56,675 bases of DNA, taken from assembly GCF_002029255.1 (NCBI RefSeq), contig NZ_MZGT01000035.1, positions 1 to 56,675 of the forward strand, given 5' to 3'. The position numbers and the translations under genes are program-made. Positions 36,324-44,149 of this stretch are shown piece by piece (the first letter of the stretch is position 1; every line of letters starts with the position of its first letter). The notes beneath the pieces were generated by a model, which ran no database searches, had not been told where the DNA came from, and saw only the letters and a list, made by a program, of their open reading frames with translations. This DNA is from Clostridium chromiireducens (GTDB lineage: Bacteria; Bacillota; Clostridia; Clostridiales; Clostridiaceae).

Positions 36324-36984
36324 TACTGCTCTTTTACATTTAAATATTCTAAAAAGTGACGATGAAATAATTTAAAGCAGTGCAATTTTTGGTGGAACAA
36401 TTGCTTTGTTTCAGGATTTTGAAGAATTCATAAATGAAAATACTAAAACAATCTTTATTGAAACCATAGGTAATCCAAAACTTAATGTTGTAGATATAAA
36501 TGCAATTGCACGTATTGCCCATTCTTATAATATTCCTTTAATTGTTGATAATACTTTTGCAACTCCATTTATTATTAGACCAACTGAATTAGGAGCTGAT
36601 ATAGTAATTCACTCCTCATCTAAATGTATTAATGGAAGTGGGATTTCAATTAGCGGAGTTATTATTGATAGTGGAAATTTCAAATGGGATTTTGAGCACT
36701 ATCCTAATTTAGCAACATCGAAGAAATTTGGCAGGTTTTCCTACCATTCAAAGCTTAGAGGCGGATTATTTAAGAATCTAGGTTCCTGTCTTATTCCCTT
36801 TAATGCATTTTTAAATGGCTTAGCTCTTGAACAATTTAATGGATACTTTGGTGCAATTTTAACCATAAGAGCTATGGCCAAAGAAAATACTGGAGTTTTT
36901 GATGATTTAATTAGAATTAGTGTTGGACTTGAGGATATTGAGGATTTAATTACTGATTTTGAAAATACAATCAGTAAAATTTAG
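36324..36984 (+). pseudogene. Broken O-acetylhomoserine sulfhydrylase gene (metY-like)
   Basis: Remains of a Cys/Met-metabolism PLP enzyme that normally has about 430 aa. Matching frame begins right after the tusA-like stop (NTALLHLNILKSDDEII) but hits TAA at 36373-36375. It then continues (SSAIFGGTIALFQDFEEF, IFIETIGNPKLNVVDI, NTFATPFIIRPTELGADI, the PLP-lysine HSSSKCINGSG). The first ~90 residues are missing, and a large internal deletion joins ALEQF to YFGAILTIR. The end LIRISVGLEDIEDLI is intact. This would have used the sulfur made by the neighbouring genes to form homocysteine. Confidence 0.9.
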
Positions 36985-37055
36985 TTAAGGCATATTTAAA
37001 AATAGCAAGTCAATATCATGATACCTTTGACTAGTTATTTTCTTTCAAATGCTAA
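36985..37055. repeat. Palindromic element P3 (short form)
   Basis: TTAAGGCATAT...AGCAAGTC pairs imperfectly with GACTAGTTA...AATGCTAA around a loop of about 17 bases. Its ends are like P1 and P2. It sits between the broken metY and the receiver gene, touching that gene's ribosome site. Confidence 0.5.
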
Positions 37056-37067
37056 AAGGAGATTATA

Positions 37068-37436
37068 ATGAAAAATATACGTGTTCTAATTATTGAAGAA
37101 TTTAAATATATTGCTGACTTAAATGTTCTTGAACTAAAACGAGGGGGATTTGAGGTTTATAGCCAGCATATATACTGTGAAGAAGCTATGAGGAATGCAT
37201 TAAAAGAAAATAAATTTGATATTATTCTATCTGATAATTCAACACCTCACTTTAATGCTATTCAAGCTCTTTTTATAAGAAATGAACTTTCTCCTAAAAC
37301 ACCTTTTATCATTGTGTCAGAAGATGTTTCACCAGAAAGTATTAAATTTGCAATGAAAAACAGATGTTGTGCATATCTTTTAAAAGAAAACTTACATCAA
37401 CTTGCTATTTTAGTCAGAAACATTATAGCAAGGTAA
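37068..37436 (+). CDS. Stand-alone response-regulator receiver protein
   Basis: A 122-aa single receiver domain with no output domain. The acidic pocket is Glu10-Glu11 (the usual DD/DE is EE here), the phospho-acceptor Asp56 in DIILSDNSTPHF, Ser in IIVSED and Lys in YLLKEN. Similar proteins act as phosphate relays or bind kinases related to phytochromes, as the short kinase at 33644 does. Its location inside the sulfur-assimilation gene row suggests sensing linked to sulfur or redox state, but no direct sign is visible. ATG follows AAGGAGA. Confidence 0.82.
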   Translation: MKNIRVLIIEEFKYIADLNVLELKRGGFEVYSQHIYCEEAMRNALKENKFDIILSDNSTPHFNAIQALFIRNELSPKTPFIIVSEDVSPESIKFAMKNRCCAYLLKENLHQLAILVRNIIAR

Positions 37437-37460
37437 AAAATTTACAAGGAGTGGTAAACT

Positions 37461-38264
37461 ATGAATTTTACTAATGAACAACTTGAAAGATATTCAAGGC
37501 AAATCATTTTAGATGATGTCAGTGTTAAAGGCCAAGAAAAAATATTAAATAGTAAGGTTCTAATCATTGGTACAGGTGGACTTGGTGCACCTGCTGCAAT
37601 GTATCTTGGAGCTGCTGGAGTTGGAACTATTGGACTTGTTGATGCTGATACTGTTGATTTATCTAATCTTCAAAGACAAATTATTCATTCAACTCAGGAT
37701 GTTGGAAAACCAAAAGTTATTTCTGGAAAAGAAACTATTAATGCAATAAATCCAGATGTTAATGTGGTTACATATCAAGAACGCGCTACAGCTTCAAATA
37801 TTTTAGATATTATAAAAGATAAAGATTATGATTTTATTATTGACGGAACAGATAACTTTCCCGTTAAATTTTTAATCAATGATGCTTGCGTTATGCTTCA
37901 AAAACCATTTTCACATGCTGGAATCATTAGATTTCAAGGACAAACCATGACCTACGTTCCAGGACAAGGTCCTTGCTACCGTTGTGTTTTCCAAACCCCA
38001 CCGCCACCAGACGTAGTACCAACTTGCCAGCAAGCAGGGGTTCTTGGAGTTATGGGTGGTATAATTGGTTCTATCCAAGCAAGTGAAGCTTTGAAATATA
38101 TTACAGGTGTTGGTGATTTATTAGCTGGAAAACTGCTAACATTTGATGCAAAAAAAATGAATTTTAGAACAATTAATATTCATCATGATAAAAATTGTGC
38201 AATTTGCGGTGAAGCACCAACTATTAATAAATTAATTGATTATGAGTTAAATGTTTGTGGCTAA
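37461..38264 (+). CDS. ThiF/MoeB/HcyF-type sulfur-carrier adenylyltransferase
   Basis: A 267-aa E1-like enzyme that adenylates the C-terminal glycine of a ubiquitin-like sulfur carrier. Signs are GTGGLGAPAAMYLGAAGVG for ATP (residues 37-55), DADTVDLSNLQRQIIH, and the zinc pairs CYRC and CAIC. The catalytic-cysteine region is VVPTCQQAGVLGVMGG. In this context (sulfite reductase, JAMM peptidase, ThiS-like carrier, broken metY) the closest described parallel is HcyF of the Wolinella homocysteine pathway. Thiamine (ThiF) or molybdopterin (MoeB) roles are less likely as no thi or moa genes are present. ATG follows AAGGAG. Confidence 0.92.
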   Translation: MNFTNEQLERYSRQIILDDVSVKGQEKILNSKVLIIGTGGLGAPAAMYLGAAGVGTIGLVDADTVDLSNLQRQIIHSTQDVGKPKVISGKETINAINPDVNVVTYQERATASNILDIIKDKDYDFIIDGTDNFPVKFLINDACVMLQKPFSHAGIIRFQGQTMTYVPGQGPCYRCVFQTPPPPDVVPTCQQAGVLGVMGGIIGSIQASEALKYITGVGDLLAGKLLTFDAKKMNFRTINIHHDKNCAICGEAPTINKLIDYELNVCG

Positions 38265-38362
38265 ATTGAAATACATTTTAGTCGAAATTAAAAAATAATA
38301 GGCCAGCATGCTTGTCTATTATTTATTTTATGTACATTAAGGCACAATCAAAGAAATAATTC
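38263..38362. repeat. Palindromic element P4 (composite form)
   Basis: A hairpin AAATAATAG/CTATTATTT (38292-38323) is followed by TTATTTTATGTACATTAA and AAGGCACAATCAAAGAAA, sequences like the right and left ends of P1. It looks like a fusion of two element arms between the thiF-like and thiS-like genes. Confidence 0.45.
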
Positions 38363-38380
38363 TAGGAGGACATATTTATT

Positions 38381-38590
38381 ATGAAAATAATTATTAATGG
38401 AAAAGAAACGGTTTTGGAAAACGAGGTATCAGTAAACGAGCTTTTACAAAAAGAATACGTTGAAATGCAAGAATATGTAACAGTCCAAGTCAACGAAGAT
38501 ATCATCCCTAGTGCTAATTATGGAACACATATTATAAAGGATGGCGATACTGTTGAATTTCTTTACTATATGGGTGGAGGAAACAACTAA
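38381..38590 (+). CDS. ThiS/MoaD-like sulfur carrier with masked Gly-Gly end (HcyS-like)
   Basis: A 69-aa ubiquitin-fold sulfur carrier (MKIIINGKE beta-hairpin, EVSVNELLQKE helix). Active carriers must end in Gly-Gly so that the ThiF-type enzyme can adenylate them. This one ends YYMGGGNN, so two asparagines mask the glycines. The JAMM peptidase at 34405 would be the natural processing enzyme, as in the HcyS/HcyD pair. After loading, the thiocarboxylate would donate sulfur to O-acetylhomoserine. ATG follows AGGAGG. Confidence 0.9.
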   Translation: MKIIINGKETVLENEVSVNELLQKEYVEMQEYVTVQVNEDIIPSANYGTHIIKDGDTVEFLYYMGGGNN

Positions 38591-38614
38591 GTAATTCACT
38601 TCTATATTTTAAAT

Positions 38615-38654
38615 GGATGCCTTAAAATGATTAAAAATCATTTTAAAGACATCC
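38615..38654 (+). terminator. Terminator after the thiS-like gene
   Basis: GGATG-CTTAAAATGATT pairs with AATCATTTTAA-CATCC with a small internal mismatch and is followed by TTATTTTC. It probably ends the sulfur-assimilation transcript. Confidence 0.75.
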
Positions 38655-38712
38655 TTATTTTCAATAAAAAATTAATATTCATGTTAAATTATACGAGCTA
38701 GGAGGGCTTAAT

Positions 38713-38970
38713 ATGTCTAATCAATATATAACAAACGGTATTTGTCCTAAAATAATATCCTTTGATTTAGATAATAATGTTGTTCACAATGTTACTTTTA
38801 TTGGAGGCGGCTGCAATGGTAATCTTAAAGCTATCTGCAAAATCGTTGAAGGAATGACAGTTGAAGAAATTGAAGAAAACTTCAAAGGAATCAATTGTAA
38901 TAGTAAGGGTACATCTTGTACTGATCAGCTTGCTATAGCTATTAGAGAAAAATATGAAAAGATTGAATAA
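38713..38970 (+). CDS. TSCPD-domain protein (TIGR03905-like)
   Basis: An 85-aa protein of the TIGR03905/TSCPD family, named for the TSCPD-like motif seen here as GTSCTDQLAIAIRE near the C-terminus. GGGCNGNLKAICKIVEGM in the middle is also typical. The family resembles the C-terminal tail of B12-dependent ribonucleotide reductases, but small free-standing members have no known function. Conserved cysteines (CPK, GGCNG, NCNSKGTSC) suggest metal or thiol chemistry. ATG follows AGGAGG. It has its own short upstream region behind the terminator at 38615. Confidence 0.88.
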   Translation: MSNQYITNGICPKIISFDLDNNVVHNVTFIGGGCNGNLKAICKIVEGMTVEEIEENFKGINCNSKGTSCTDQLAIAIREKYEKIE

Positions 38971-39022
38971 GTTATAACCTCTATTGAGACTAAAATATCA
39001 TCTGTAAAAAATAAAACATATA

Positions 39023-39279
39023 ATAATTTCTTCAGAAGGATTAGAAATCGAAGGTTTTGCTGCCAATCCTAAAAATAGATGCTATTATTGCAAAAAAGAA
39101 CTATACACAAAGATTAATACCATTGCCTTAGATAATGGTATTAATTATGTGTTTGATGGTTCAAATATTGATGATACAGGAAATTATAGACCAGTATGAA
39201 AACTGCTAAAGAACTTGGTATAGTCAGGTCCACTAAAAGAAGCAGAACTGACTAAAAATGATATACGTGAGTTGTCAAA
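39023..39279 (+). pseudogene. Fragment of a larE-like sulfur-insertion gene
   Basis: The frame from 39023 reads FAANPKNRCYYCKKELYTKI and VFDGSNIDDTGNYRP, clear LarE (ATP-dependent sacrificial sulfur transferase) sequence including the CYYCKKEL core. It then meets TGA at 39197-39199. Homology continues in another frame (MKTAKELGI), then in a third (LKEAELTKNDIRELS). The N-terminal ATP-binding part and the last third are absent. At least two frameshifts make this a dead fragment. Confidence 0.88.
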
Positions 39280-39326
39280 TGTGCATTTCAAATTGTGACC
39301 TATATATTAATAACTTAATGAAAAAA

Positions 39327-39365
39327 CTAACTTTAAATGCAAATTAAGTTTGTACTTAAAGTTAA
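39327..39365 (-). terminator. Terminator of the ABC transporter/arylsulfotransferase operon
   Basis: TTAACTTTAAGT...TTTAAAGTTAG forms a stem on the minus strand and is followed by TTTTTTCATT. It lies 21 bases after the stop codon of the arylsulfotransferase-like gene. Confidence 0.8.
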
Positions 39366-39386
39366 TTTAATTAAATTTTTACTTAC

Positions 39387-40832
39387 CTATTGTGATTCTC
39401 TATTAGAAATAACGCAAAAAGCATCATTTTGATTATATCCTTTTGCCCCTTTAACCTCTGTTTCCTCTACTGCTCCTATAGGTTCTGATCCATTAACTCT
39501 AAAATTCTTTACATCAATTTTTTGTATTTCAACTTCAGTCTGCTTCTCCAATTGTGGTATCCATTCATAAGGAACTCTATAAGCCCTATAAACCATATTC
39601 ATACTTGGTATCTCAGTCTCACCTTTATATGGATTTATATATTCCCAAACTATTTCATGATCTACTGTCACTTCAAATATTCGACCATCTGAACCTTCTG
39701 TTATTAAAGTATTTCCGTTTGGTAATCTTTGAGCACTACTTACAAATGGACTATAAAATCTGCTTGAATCTAATGGCTCAATAAGGCCAGCTTCCTTTGG
39801 AGTATATTGCCATACTATTTCTAGGGTAATTGGATTAATTTCTAATATTCTTGAATAATCTCTATGAGCATTTTGTCTTCCTGTTGGAGCTACTGGATTT
39901 GGACTTCCATATCCTGCCCATCCACCATTATCAAAAATTAATATATTACCTTCTCCTGGCAAACCTTTTGGAATCATATGTACATGATGTTGTCCAATTA
40001 TCCAGTCTAACTTCTTGAGTTCTTCACTTTGATCATAATACGGACCAACCTTCCAAACAATTTTGCCACTCTTCTTTTCTATAATCGCTAAAATATTTGC
40101 TTCGCGGCTGTCCCAAATAATATTTTCTGGATTAAATCTCTCATCGCCACTCTCGTACCACTTATTAGGCCCAAGCAGTGACATAGAATTTATATGGAGC
40201 CAATCTCCCATTCCACCCCCTGCTGGTCTCATATTAGGATCTCTATAAAGTATATTTTTAGCACTTTCATCAAAGCCAAGTTCATCAAAATGCTCATTAG
40301 GTCTCCACTCCCAAACAATCTTTCCATCCCAGGTAACTTCAACAATCTTATCATCTAAAAGTAATTTTTCAGTTATTTTAGAATTTTTAACATTTTGATG
40401 GGTAAGTATGAAAGTATTTCCCTTATCTACTAATGGTTCTGAGCCTGGTGTATAATAACCTGTAGTACTGCCTTCCCTTTGATAATCATGATGTTGTCTT
40501 GCCATCCATTGAGGTTCTTCACCATCATCAGATATAAATTCGTTATGATCAAATTTCCAAACGATGTTTCCGTCCCAATCTACTTGCACCAAATCAATCA
40601 TATCCTGCATTCCATATTTAGGATTTCTTTCACCAGTACTTCCTAAAACATAACCACCCGGAAGTATTTTATTAGGAAAGCCTTGAAGGCCTTTCCATAG
40701 CTTAACTTCCTTTCCATTCATATTGATTAATAATGCACCTAGTCCTTTTACTTGAAAAATAGTATAACCACTCCAAGCCTTCTTTGGATTATAAAGTGTT
40801 GCTCCTGTTGGATAAATAGTTGGATGTCCCAT
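39387..40832 (-). CDS. Arylsulfotransferase (ASST)-like protein, cytoplasmic
   Basis: A 481-aa beta-propeller-type protein of the arylsulfotransferase family. Repeated blades appear as VDWDGNIVWKFDH, VTWDGKIVWEWRP, SGKIVWKVGP and LEIVWQYTP. Histidines of the kind used by E. coli ASST occur in DWLHINSM, IGQHHVHMIPKG and GRQNAHRDYS. E. coli ASST moves sulfate between phenols in the periplasm. This protein has no signal peptide, so it would act inside the cell. It is the last gene after a sulfonate-type ABC transporter, suggesting that imported aryl sulfates or similar compounds are its substrates. The reaction is inferred. Confidence 0.82.
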   Translation of the reverse strand: MGHPTIYPTGATLYNPKKAWSGYTIFQVKGLGALLINMNGKEVKLWKGLQGFPNKILPGGYVLGSTGERNPKYGMQDMIDLVQVDWDGNIVWKFDHNEFISDDGEEPQWMARQHHDYQREGSTTGYYTPGSEPLVDKGNTFILTHQNVKNSKITEKLLLDDKIVEVTWDGKIVWEWRPNEHFDELGFDESAKNILYRDPNMRPAGGGMGDWLHINSMSLLGPNKWYESGDERFNPENIIWDSREANILAIIEKKSGKIVWKVGPYYDQSEELKKLDWIIGQHHVHMIPKGLPGEGNILIFDNGGWAGYGSPNPVAPTGRQNAHRDYSRILEINPITLEIVWQYTPKEAGLIEPLDSSRFYSPFVSSAQRLPNGNTLITEGSDGRIFEVTVDHEIVWEYINPYKGETEIPSMNMVYRAYRVPYEWIPQLEKQTEVEIQKIDVKNFRVNGSEPIGAVEETEVKGAKGYNQNDAFCVISNRESQ

Positions 40833-40903
40833 AATAATTTCCTCCTTAAAATATCTTCATATTTTTATTTATTAACGCTTTTTAAACTTAGCTGTTTTGT
40901 CTT

Positions 40904-41920
40904 TTATTTATTTGCTTCTTCATAAAATGAATTATCTACCCATTTATCTGTATCATAATCCTTTGAAATTAAATTATTATCTAACATAAACTTTTTACTA
41001 TCATTAATCTTCTTTTTAGCTGCATCATCTACCTTTAATGAAACATAATCAAATTTTCCATTGTCTTTGCCATAAAGTGATTTTGTTGCTTCTTTATCTA
41101 GGCCTGATTTAGTCAAAACGTCATATGCTTCACCTGTATTTTCTTTCATTAAAGTTTTAGCTTCTTTTAATGCTTTAAATAATGCGACTGCTGCCTCCTT
41201 ATTTTCCGCTAAAAATTTGCTATTTCCTATTACTACTGACTGTGCAGTAATATCAGGATGATTTTTCGAAGTATCAATTGTTCTAGCTGTCTTTTTACTT
41301 AAAACTTGTATTGCTTCTTGAGTATCCGTTACAACCAATGCATCTATAGCACCTCCGTAAAGTGCCGAATCAAAATCAGTAGTGTTAATCAATTCAACAT
41401 CACTTTGTGCAATACCATTAGCATCTAATATCTGATATAAATATTTTTGCATATAAGTTCCCTTAGCAAATCCTATTTTTTTACCTTTTAAATCTTTAAC
41501 CGAGCTTATAGTTGAATCCGCTTTTACAATAATTGCAGAAGTTATATAATTATCCGCTATCCCTATTAACGAAGTTTCTACCCCCTTTGATTTACTTAAA
41601 ATTCCTGGAAAATCTGCATATATTGCAATATCAACTTCTTTTGCTGTCAATGCTTCATTTACAGCTGGACCCGCCGCCGCAAAAGGTTTGTACTCAACTT
41701 TATAACCTGCCTTGCTAAGTTCATCATCTATATACTTCTTTTCTTGTGCTACACCAGCTACTCCACCGATAAAATTTTGAGTTCCTGGAAAACCAATTCT
41801 GACTACCTTTTCCACCTTTTCAGTGCTCTTTGTATTTTCTGCTTGTTTACTATTTCCGCATCCAACTAACATAAACACCGTGGTTGCTGCTAAAAACATT
41901 GACAATAATTTCTTTTTCAT
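40904..41920 (-). CDS. Sulfonate/nitrate-type ABC transporter substrate-binding lipoprotein (1)
   Basis: A 338-aa SsuA/NrtA-type binding protein. The ATG at 41920 has GGAGGG 8 bases upstream; a TTG seven codons earlier overlaps that site. The signal peptide ends in lipobox VGC (Cys21 in FMLVGCGNS). The family pattern includes YKVEYKPFAAAGPAVNEALTAKEVDIA, VKDLKGKKIGFAKGT and DALVVTDTQEA. It lies directly after the ATPase and permease genes. Substrates of this family are sulfonates, taurine, nitrate or thiamine precursors. The sulfur context favours an organosulfur compound. A paralogue of equal length is at 52870. Confidence 0.9.
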   Translation of the reverse strand: MKKKLLSMFLAATTVFMLVGCGNSKQAENTKSTEKVEKVVRIGFPGTQNFIGGVAGVAQEKKYIDDELSKAGYKVEYKPFAAAGPAVNEALTAKEVDIAIYADFPGILSKSKGVETSLIGIADNYITSAIIVKADSTISSVKDLKGKKIGFAKGTYMQKYLYQILDANGIAQSDVELINTTDFDSALYGGAIDALVVTDTQEAIQVLSKKTARTIDTSKNHPDITAQSVVIGNSKFLAENKEAAVALFKALKEAKTLMKENTGEAYDVLTKSGLDKEATKSLYGKDNGKFDYVSLKVDDAAKKKINDSKKFMLDNNLISKDYDTDKWVDNSFYEEANK

Positions 41921-42017
41921 AAGTAAATCCCTCCAATTCAAATTTATAAATTCATTTTATTCAGTTCTATTATCGAAATACTAGGAAAACAAACAAAAAT
42001 TAATACCGATAAATTAT

Positions 42018-42791
42018 CTAAATATTGTACTCTAATGTAAGACTTTTATCTTCAAAGAAATGCACTAAAATTCTCTTTTTTATTCTAGCAAAATCAACAC
42101 TACCTCTGTCTCTGCTTCTTCCTAAATTAACATTAACTATTTCTTTAATTCTACCTGGTCTTGCTGACATGACCACAATTCTATCTGCTAAATATACAGC
42201 TTCTTCTATATCATGAGTAACCATAATCATTGTTGTCTTTTCTTTTTCCCATATTTTTAATATTTCATCCTGCAATGTAATCTTAGTAAGGGCGTCAAGC
42301 GCTCCAAAAGGTTCATCCAAAAGTAATACCTTAGGTGCATTTACAAGTGCTCTTGCTATAGCTGCTCTTTGGGACATTCCTCCTGATAACTGATGAGGAT
42401 ATACATTTCCAAAGTCTTCTAAATCAACTAGCTTTAAATGGTCAGATATAATTTCTTCTTTCTCTTTTTTATCTAATTGGTCTAAACCTATAGCTAAATT
42501 TTCTTTAATTGTAAGCCATGGAAACAATCTGTGCTCTTGAAATACCATACCTCTATCAATATCTGGTTTAGTAATTTTTTTATTATCTAAAATAACGCTT
42601 CCTTCCTCATAATCCAGAAGTCCTGCAATAATCTTAAGCAAAGTGCTCTTTCCACATCCACTGTGCCCTACAATTGCTACGAATTCTCCTTCATTTATAT
42701 TTAAATTAATATCATTTAATATATTTACACTTTTTCCATCTACTTCGAAGTTCTTATTAAGATGTTCAATTGTTAATTTTTGTTCTCCCAT
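42018..42791 (-). CDS. ssuB: Sulfonate-type ABC transporter ATP-binding protein
   Basis: A 257-aa ATPase of the SsuB/TauB/NrtD family. Walker A is GHSGCGKST (residues 42-50), Q-loop VFQEHRLFPWLTI, signature LSGGMSQRAAIARAL and Walker B VLLLDEPFGALDALTK. The D-loop region carries the MVTHDIEEAVYLADRIVVMS block typical of the family. It powers the permease encoded 14 bases upstream. The gene symbol follows the family; the true substrate is unknown. Confidence 0.9.
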   Translation of the reverse strand: MGEQKLTIEHLNKNFEVDGKSVNILNDINLNINEGEFVAIVGHSGCGKSTLLKIIAGLLDYEEGSVILDNKKITKPDIDRGMVFQEHRLFPWLTIKENLAIGLDQLDKKEKEEIISDHLKLVDLEDFGNVYPHQLSGGMSQRAAIARALVNAPKVLLLDEPFGALDALTKITLQDEILKIWEKEKTTMIMVTHDIEEAVYLADRIVVMSARPGRIKEIVNVNLGRSRDRGSVDFARIKKRILVHFFEDKSLTLEYNI

Positions 42792-42805
42792 ATTACCAGA
42801 CCTCC

Positions 42806-43642
42806 TTATTTATTATTTTCCCATGGAGTAATTTTTTTAGAAATTCTAGATAAAATCTGATCCATTATAATTCCAATAAGTGCAATTGCAAACATTCCAA
42901 CAAACACAACTTCTGGTTGCATCAAGCTTCTTGCATCATTCATTCTATATCCTATTCCAGAACTTGAAGCTATTATTTCTGCACCTACAACTGCCATCCA
43001 TGATATACCAAGACCAAGCTTTAATCCAACAAATATTGAAGGCAATGCTGATGGAAAATATATTTTAGTGAATAGCTTCCATTTACTTAACTTATACATA
43101 TTACCTACTTCTATTAATTTTGCATCAGTTCTTTTTATTCCATTCATAGTATTTAATAAAATTGGAAAATAAGCTGCAATAACTATTACTATTATTTTAG
43201 AACTTTCTCCTATTCCAAACCATAAAACTATTAATGGAATCCAAGCTAGCATTGGTATTTGTCTTATAGACGTAAAAGTTAAGAAAAAGAATTTATTTAT
43301 TCTTTCACTAATACCCATAAGAACTCCAAGCGTAATTCCTAAAGTTGCAGCAATTAAATATCCCTCCAAAACTCTTACTAAACTAATACTTATATCTTTC
43401 CAAAGCTGACCCGAATTTAATTGACTTTTTAAAGAATCAAACACTGTAGATATAGATGGTAATATTGCTGCTGAGAATAATTCTAGATTTGTGGCTACAA
43501 TCCAAAGTATTAATATTAATATTGGTAAAATTGAAATATTAATATAATTAATTATTCCTTCACCACCTATATTAATAATATTCTTTTTTTGTGATTTTTC
43601 ACTTTTAATTCTTACCTCTAATCCTTCTTGCACCTTTTCCAT
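42806..43642 (-). CDS. ssuC: Sulfonate-type ABC transporter permease
   Basis: A 278-aa inner-membrane protein of the BPD_transp_1 family with about six membrane segments. ISLVRVLEGYLIAATLGITLGVLMG is an early TM block, and the coupling loop is LIEVGNMYKLSKWKLFTKIYFPSALPSIFVGLKLGLGISW. GYRMNDARSLMQPEVVFVGMFAIALIG is the C-terminal part. It is the first gene of permease-ATPase-binding protein-arylsulfotransferase. The ATG follows GGGGGAG, and a 155-base leader connects it to the shared promoter module at 43808. Confidence 0.9.
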   Translation of the reverse strand: MEKVQEGLEVRIKSEKSQKKNIINIGGEGIINYINISILPILILILWIVATNLELFSAAILPSISTVFDSLKSQLNSGQLWKDISISLVRVLEGYLIAATLGITLGVLMGISERINKFFFLTFTSIRQIPMLAWIPLIVLWFGIGESSKIIVIVIAAYFPILLNTMNGIKRTDAKLIEVGNMYKLSKWKLFTKIYFPSALPSIFVGLKLGLGISWMAVVGAEIIASSSGIGYRMNDARSLMQPEVVFVGMFAIALIGIIMDQILSRISKKITPWENNK

Positions 43643-43807
43643 CTTACACTCCCCCTCACTTAATTTGTTGATTGTTATAACTTTACTTGATGTGGCAATT
43701 TATAACCTTAATCACTCAAAAACTAGACATATATTATTACGAGCTTCATCATATTAGTTTCTGCATAAAATCATAACCAATTATCCCTACCTGTTTACTA
43801 TGATATC
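43643..43807 (-). other. Leader of the ABC transporter operon
   Basis: About 155 bases between the likely start point and the permease ATG. I see no reading frame and no clear terminator hairpin in it. Confidence 0.4.
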
Positions 43808-43894
43808 ATGATATGTTATTAACTGTTTGGTGTCAATTAAAATATAGTAATGCCTATATTTTGACATGGTTATATCTAAATAATTTCATATATT
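43808..43894 (-). promoter_or_regulatory. Shared promoter-operator module, copy 1 (ABC transporter operon)
   Basis: On the minus strand TTGACA (43831-43836), a 17-base spacer and TATCAT (43808-43813). Upstream lies a block with AAATATAG-GCATTA-CTATATTT (inverted repeat) and AACCATGTCAAAATATA, then AAATTATTTAGATATAA. The block matches copies at 47930 and 55847 over about 50 bases. Its position just upstream of -35 suits an activator, for example a LysR-type one; the protein is not in this window. Confidence 0.75.
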
Positions 43895-44098
43895 TAGGCA
43901 CTAAAAACAGAGTGGTTGTTTCGATTCTGAGGCCACCAATTTATTTTTAATATTTAAAACAGGCTAAAATGACTTGTAATTAAACTGATGAATTTATTTC
44001 TTTATGGGGTTACAAATGATCTCATCTACCTTTGTATCTAAAATATTATTAGTTCAAAGGCTGGAATATCCACCATCTTCAACGCTATAAATAAGGTC

Positions 44099-44143
44099 TT
44101 AAGAAACAAGAAAAATTGTTTCCTAAAACCTCTAGTTTTCTAG
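44099..44143 (-). terminator. Terminator of the nitrogenase-like operon (tandem hairpin type)
   Basis: On the minus strand a small hairpin CTAG-AAAA-CTAG is followed after AG by the main stem TTAGGAAACAA / TTGTTTCTTAA. It starts 7 bases after the last gene. The same build follows metK (54398-54441) and lies in the metK leader (55662-55746). Confidence 0.75.
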
Positions 44144-44149
44144 TAGTTC

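Noticed and set aside
37461..38590. Thiamine (ThiF/ThiS) or molybdopterin (MoeB/MoaD) biosynthesis
   Set aside because: No other thi or moa genes are present. The carrier has extra residues after Gly-Gly, and a JAMM peptidase and sulfite reductase are adjacent, all favouring the homocysteine-type pathway.
34825..38720. T-box leader for cysteine or methionine genes
   Set aside because: No GGGTGGNACCGCG-type T-box sequence in the gaps before the reductase, thiF-like or TSCPD genes. The hairpins there are the palindromic elements.
38971..39300. Frameshifted larE being a sequencing error in a working gene
   Set aside because: Besides the frameshifts, the N-terminal ATP-binding part and the C-terminal third are absent, so simple base errors cannot restore it.
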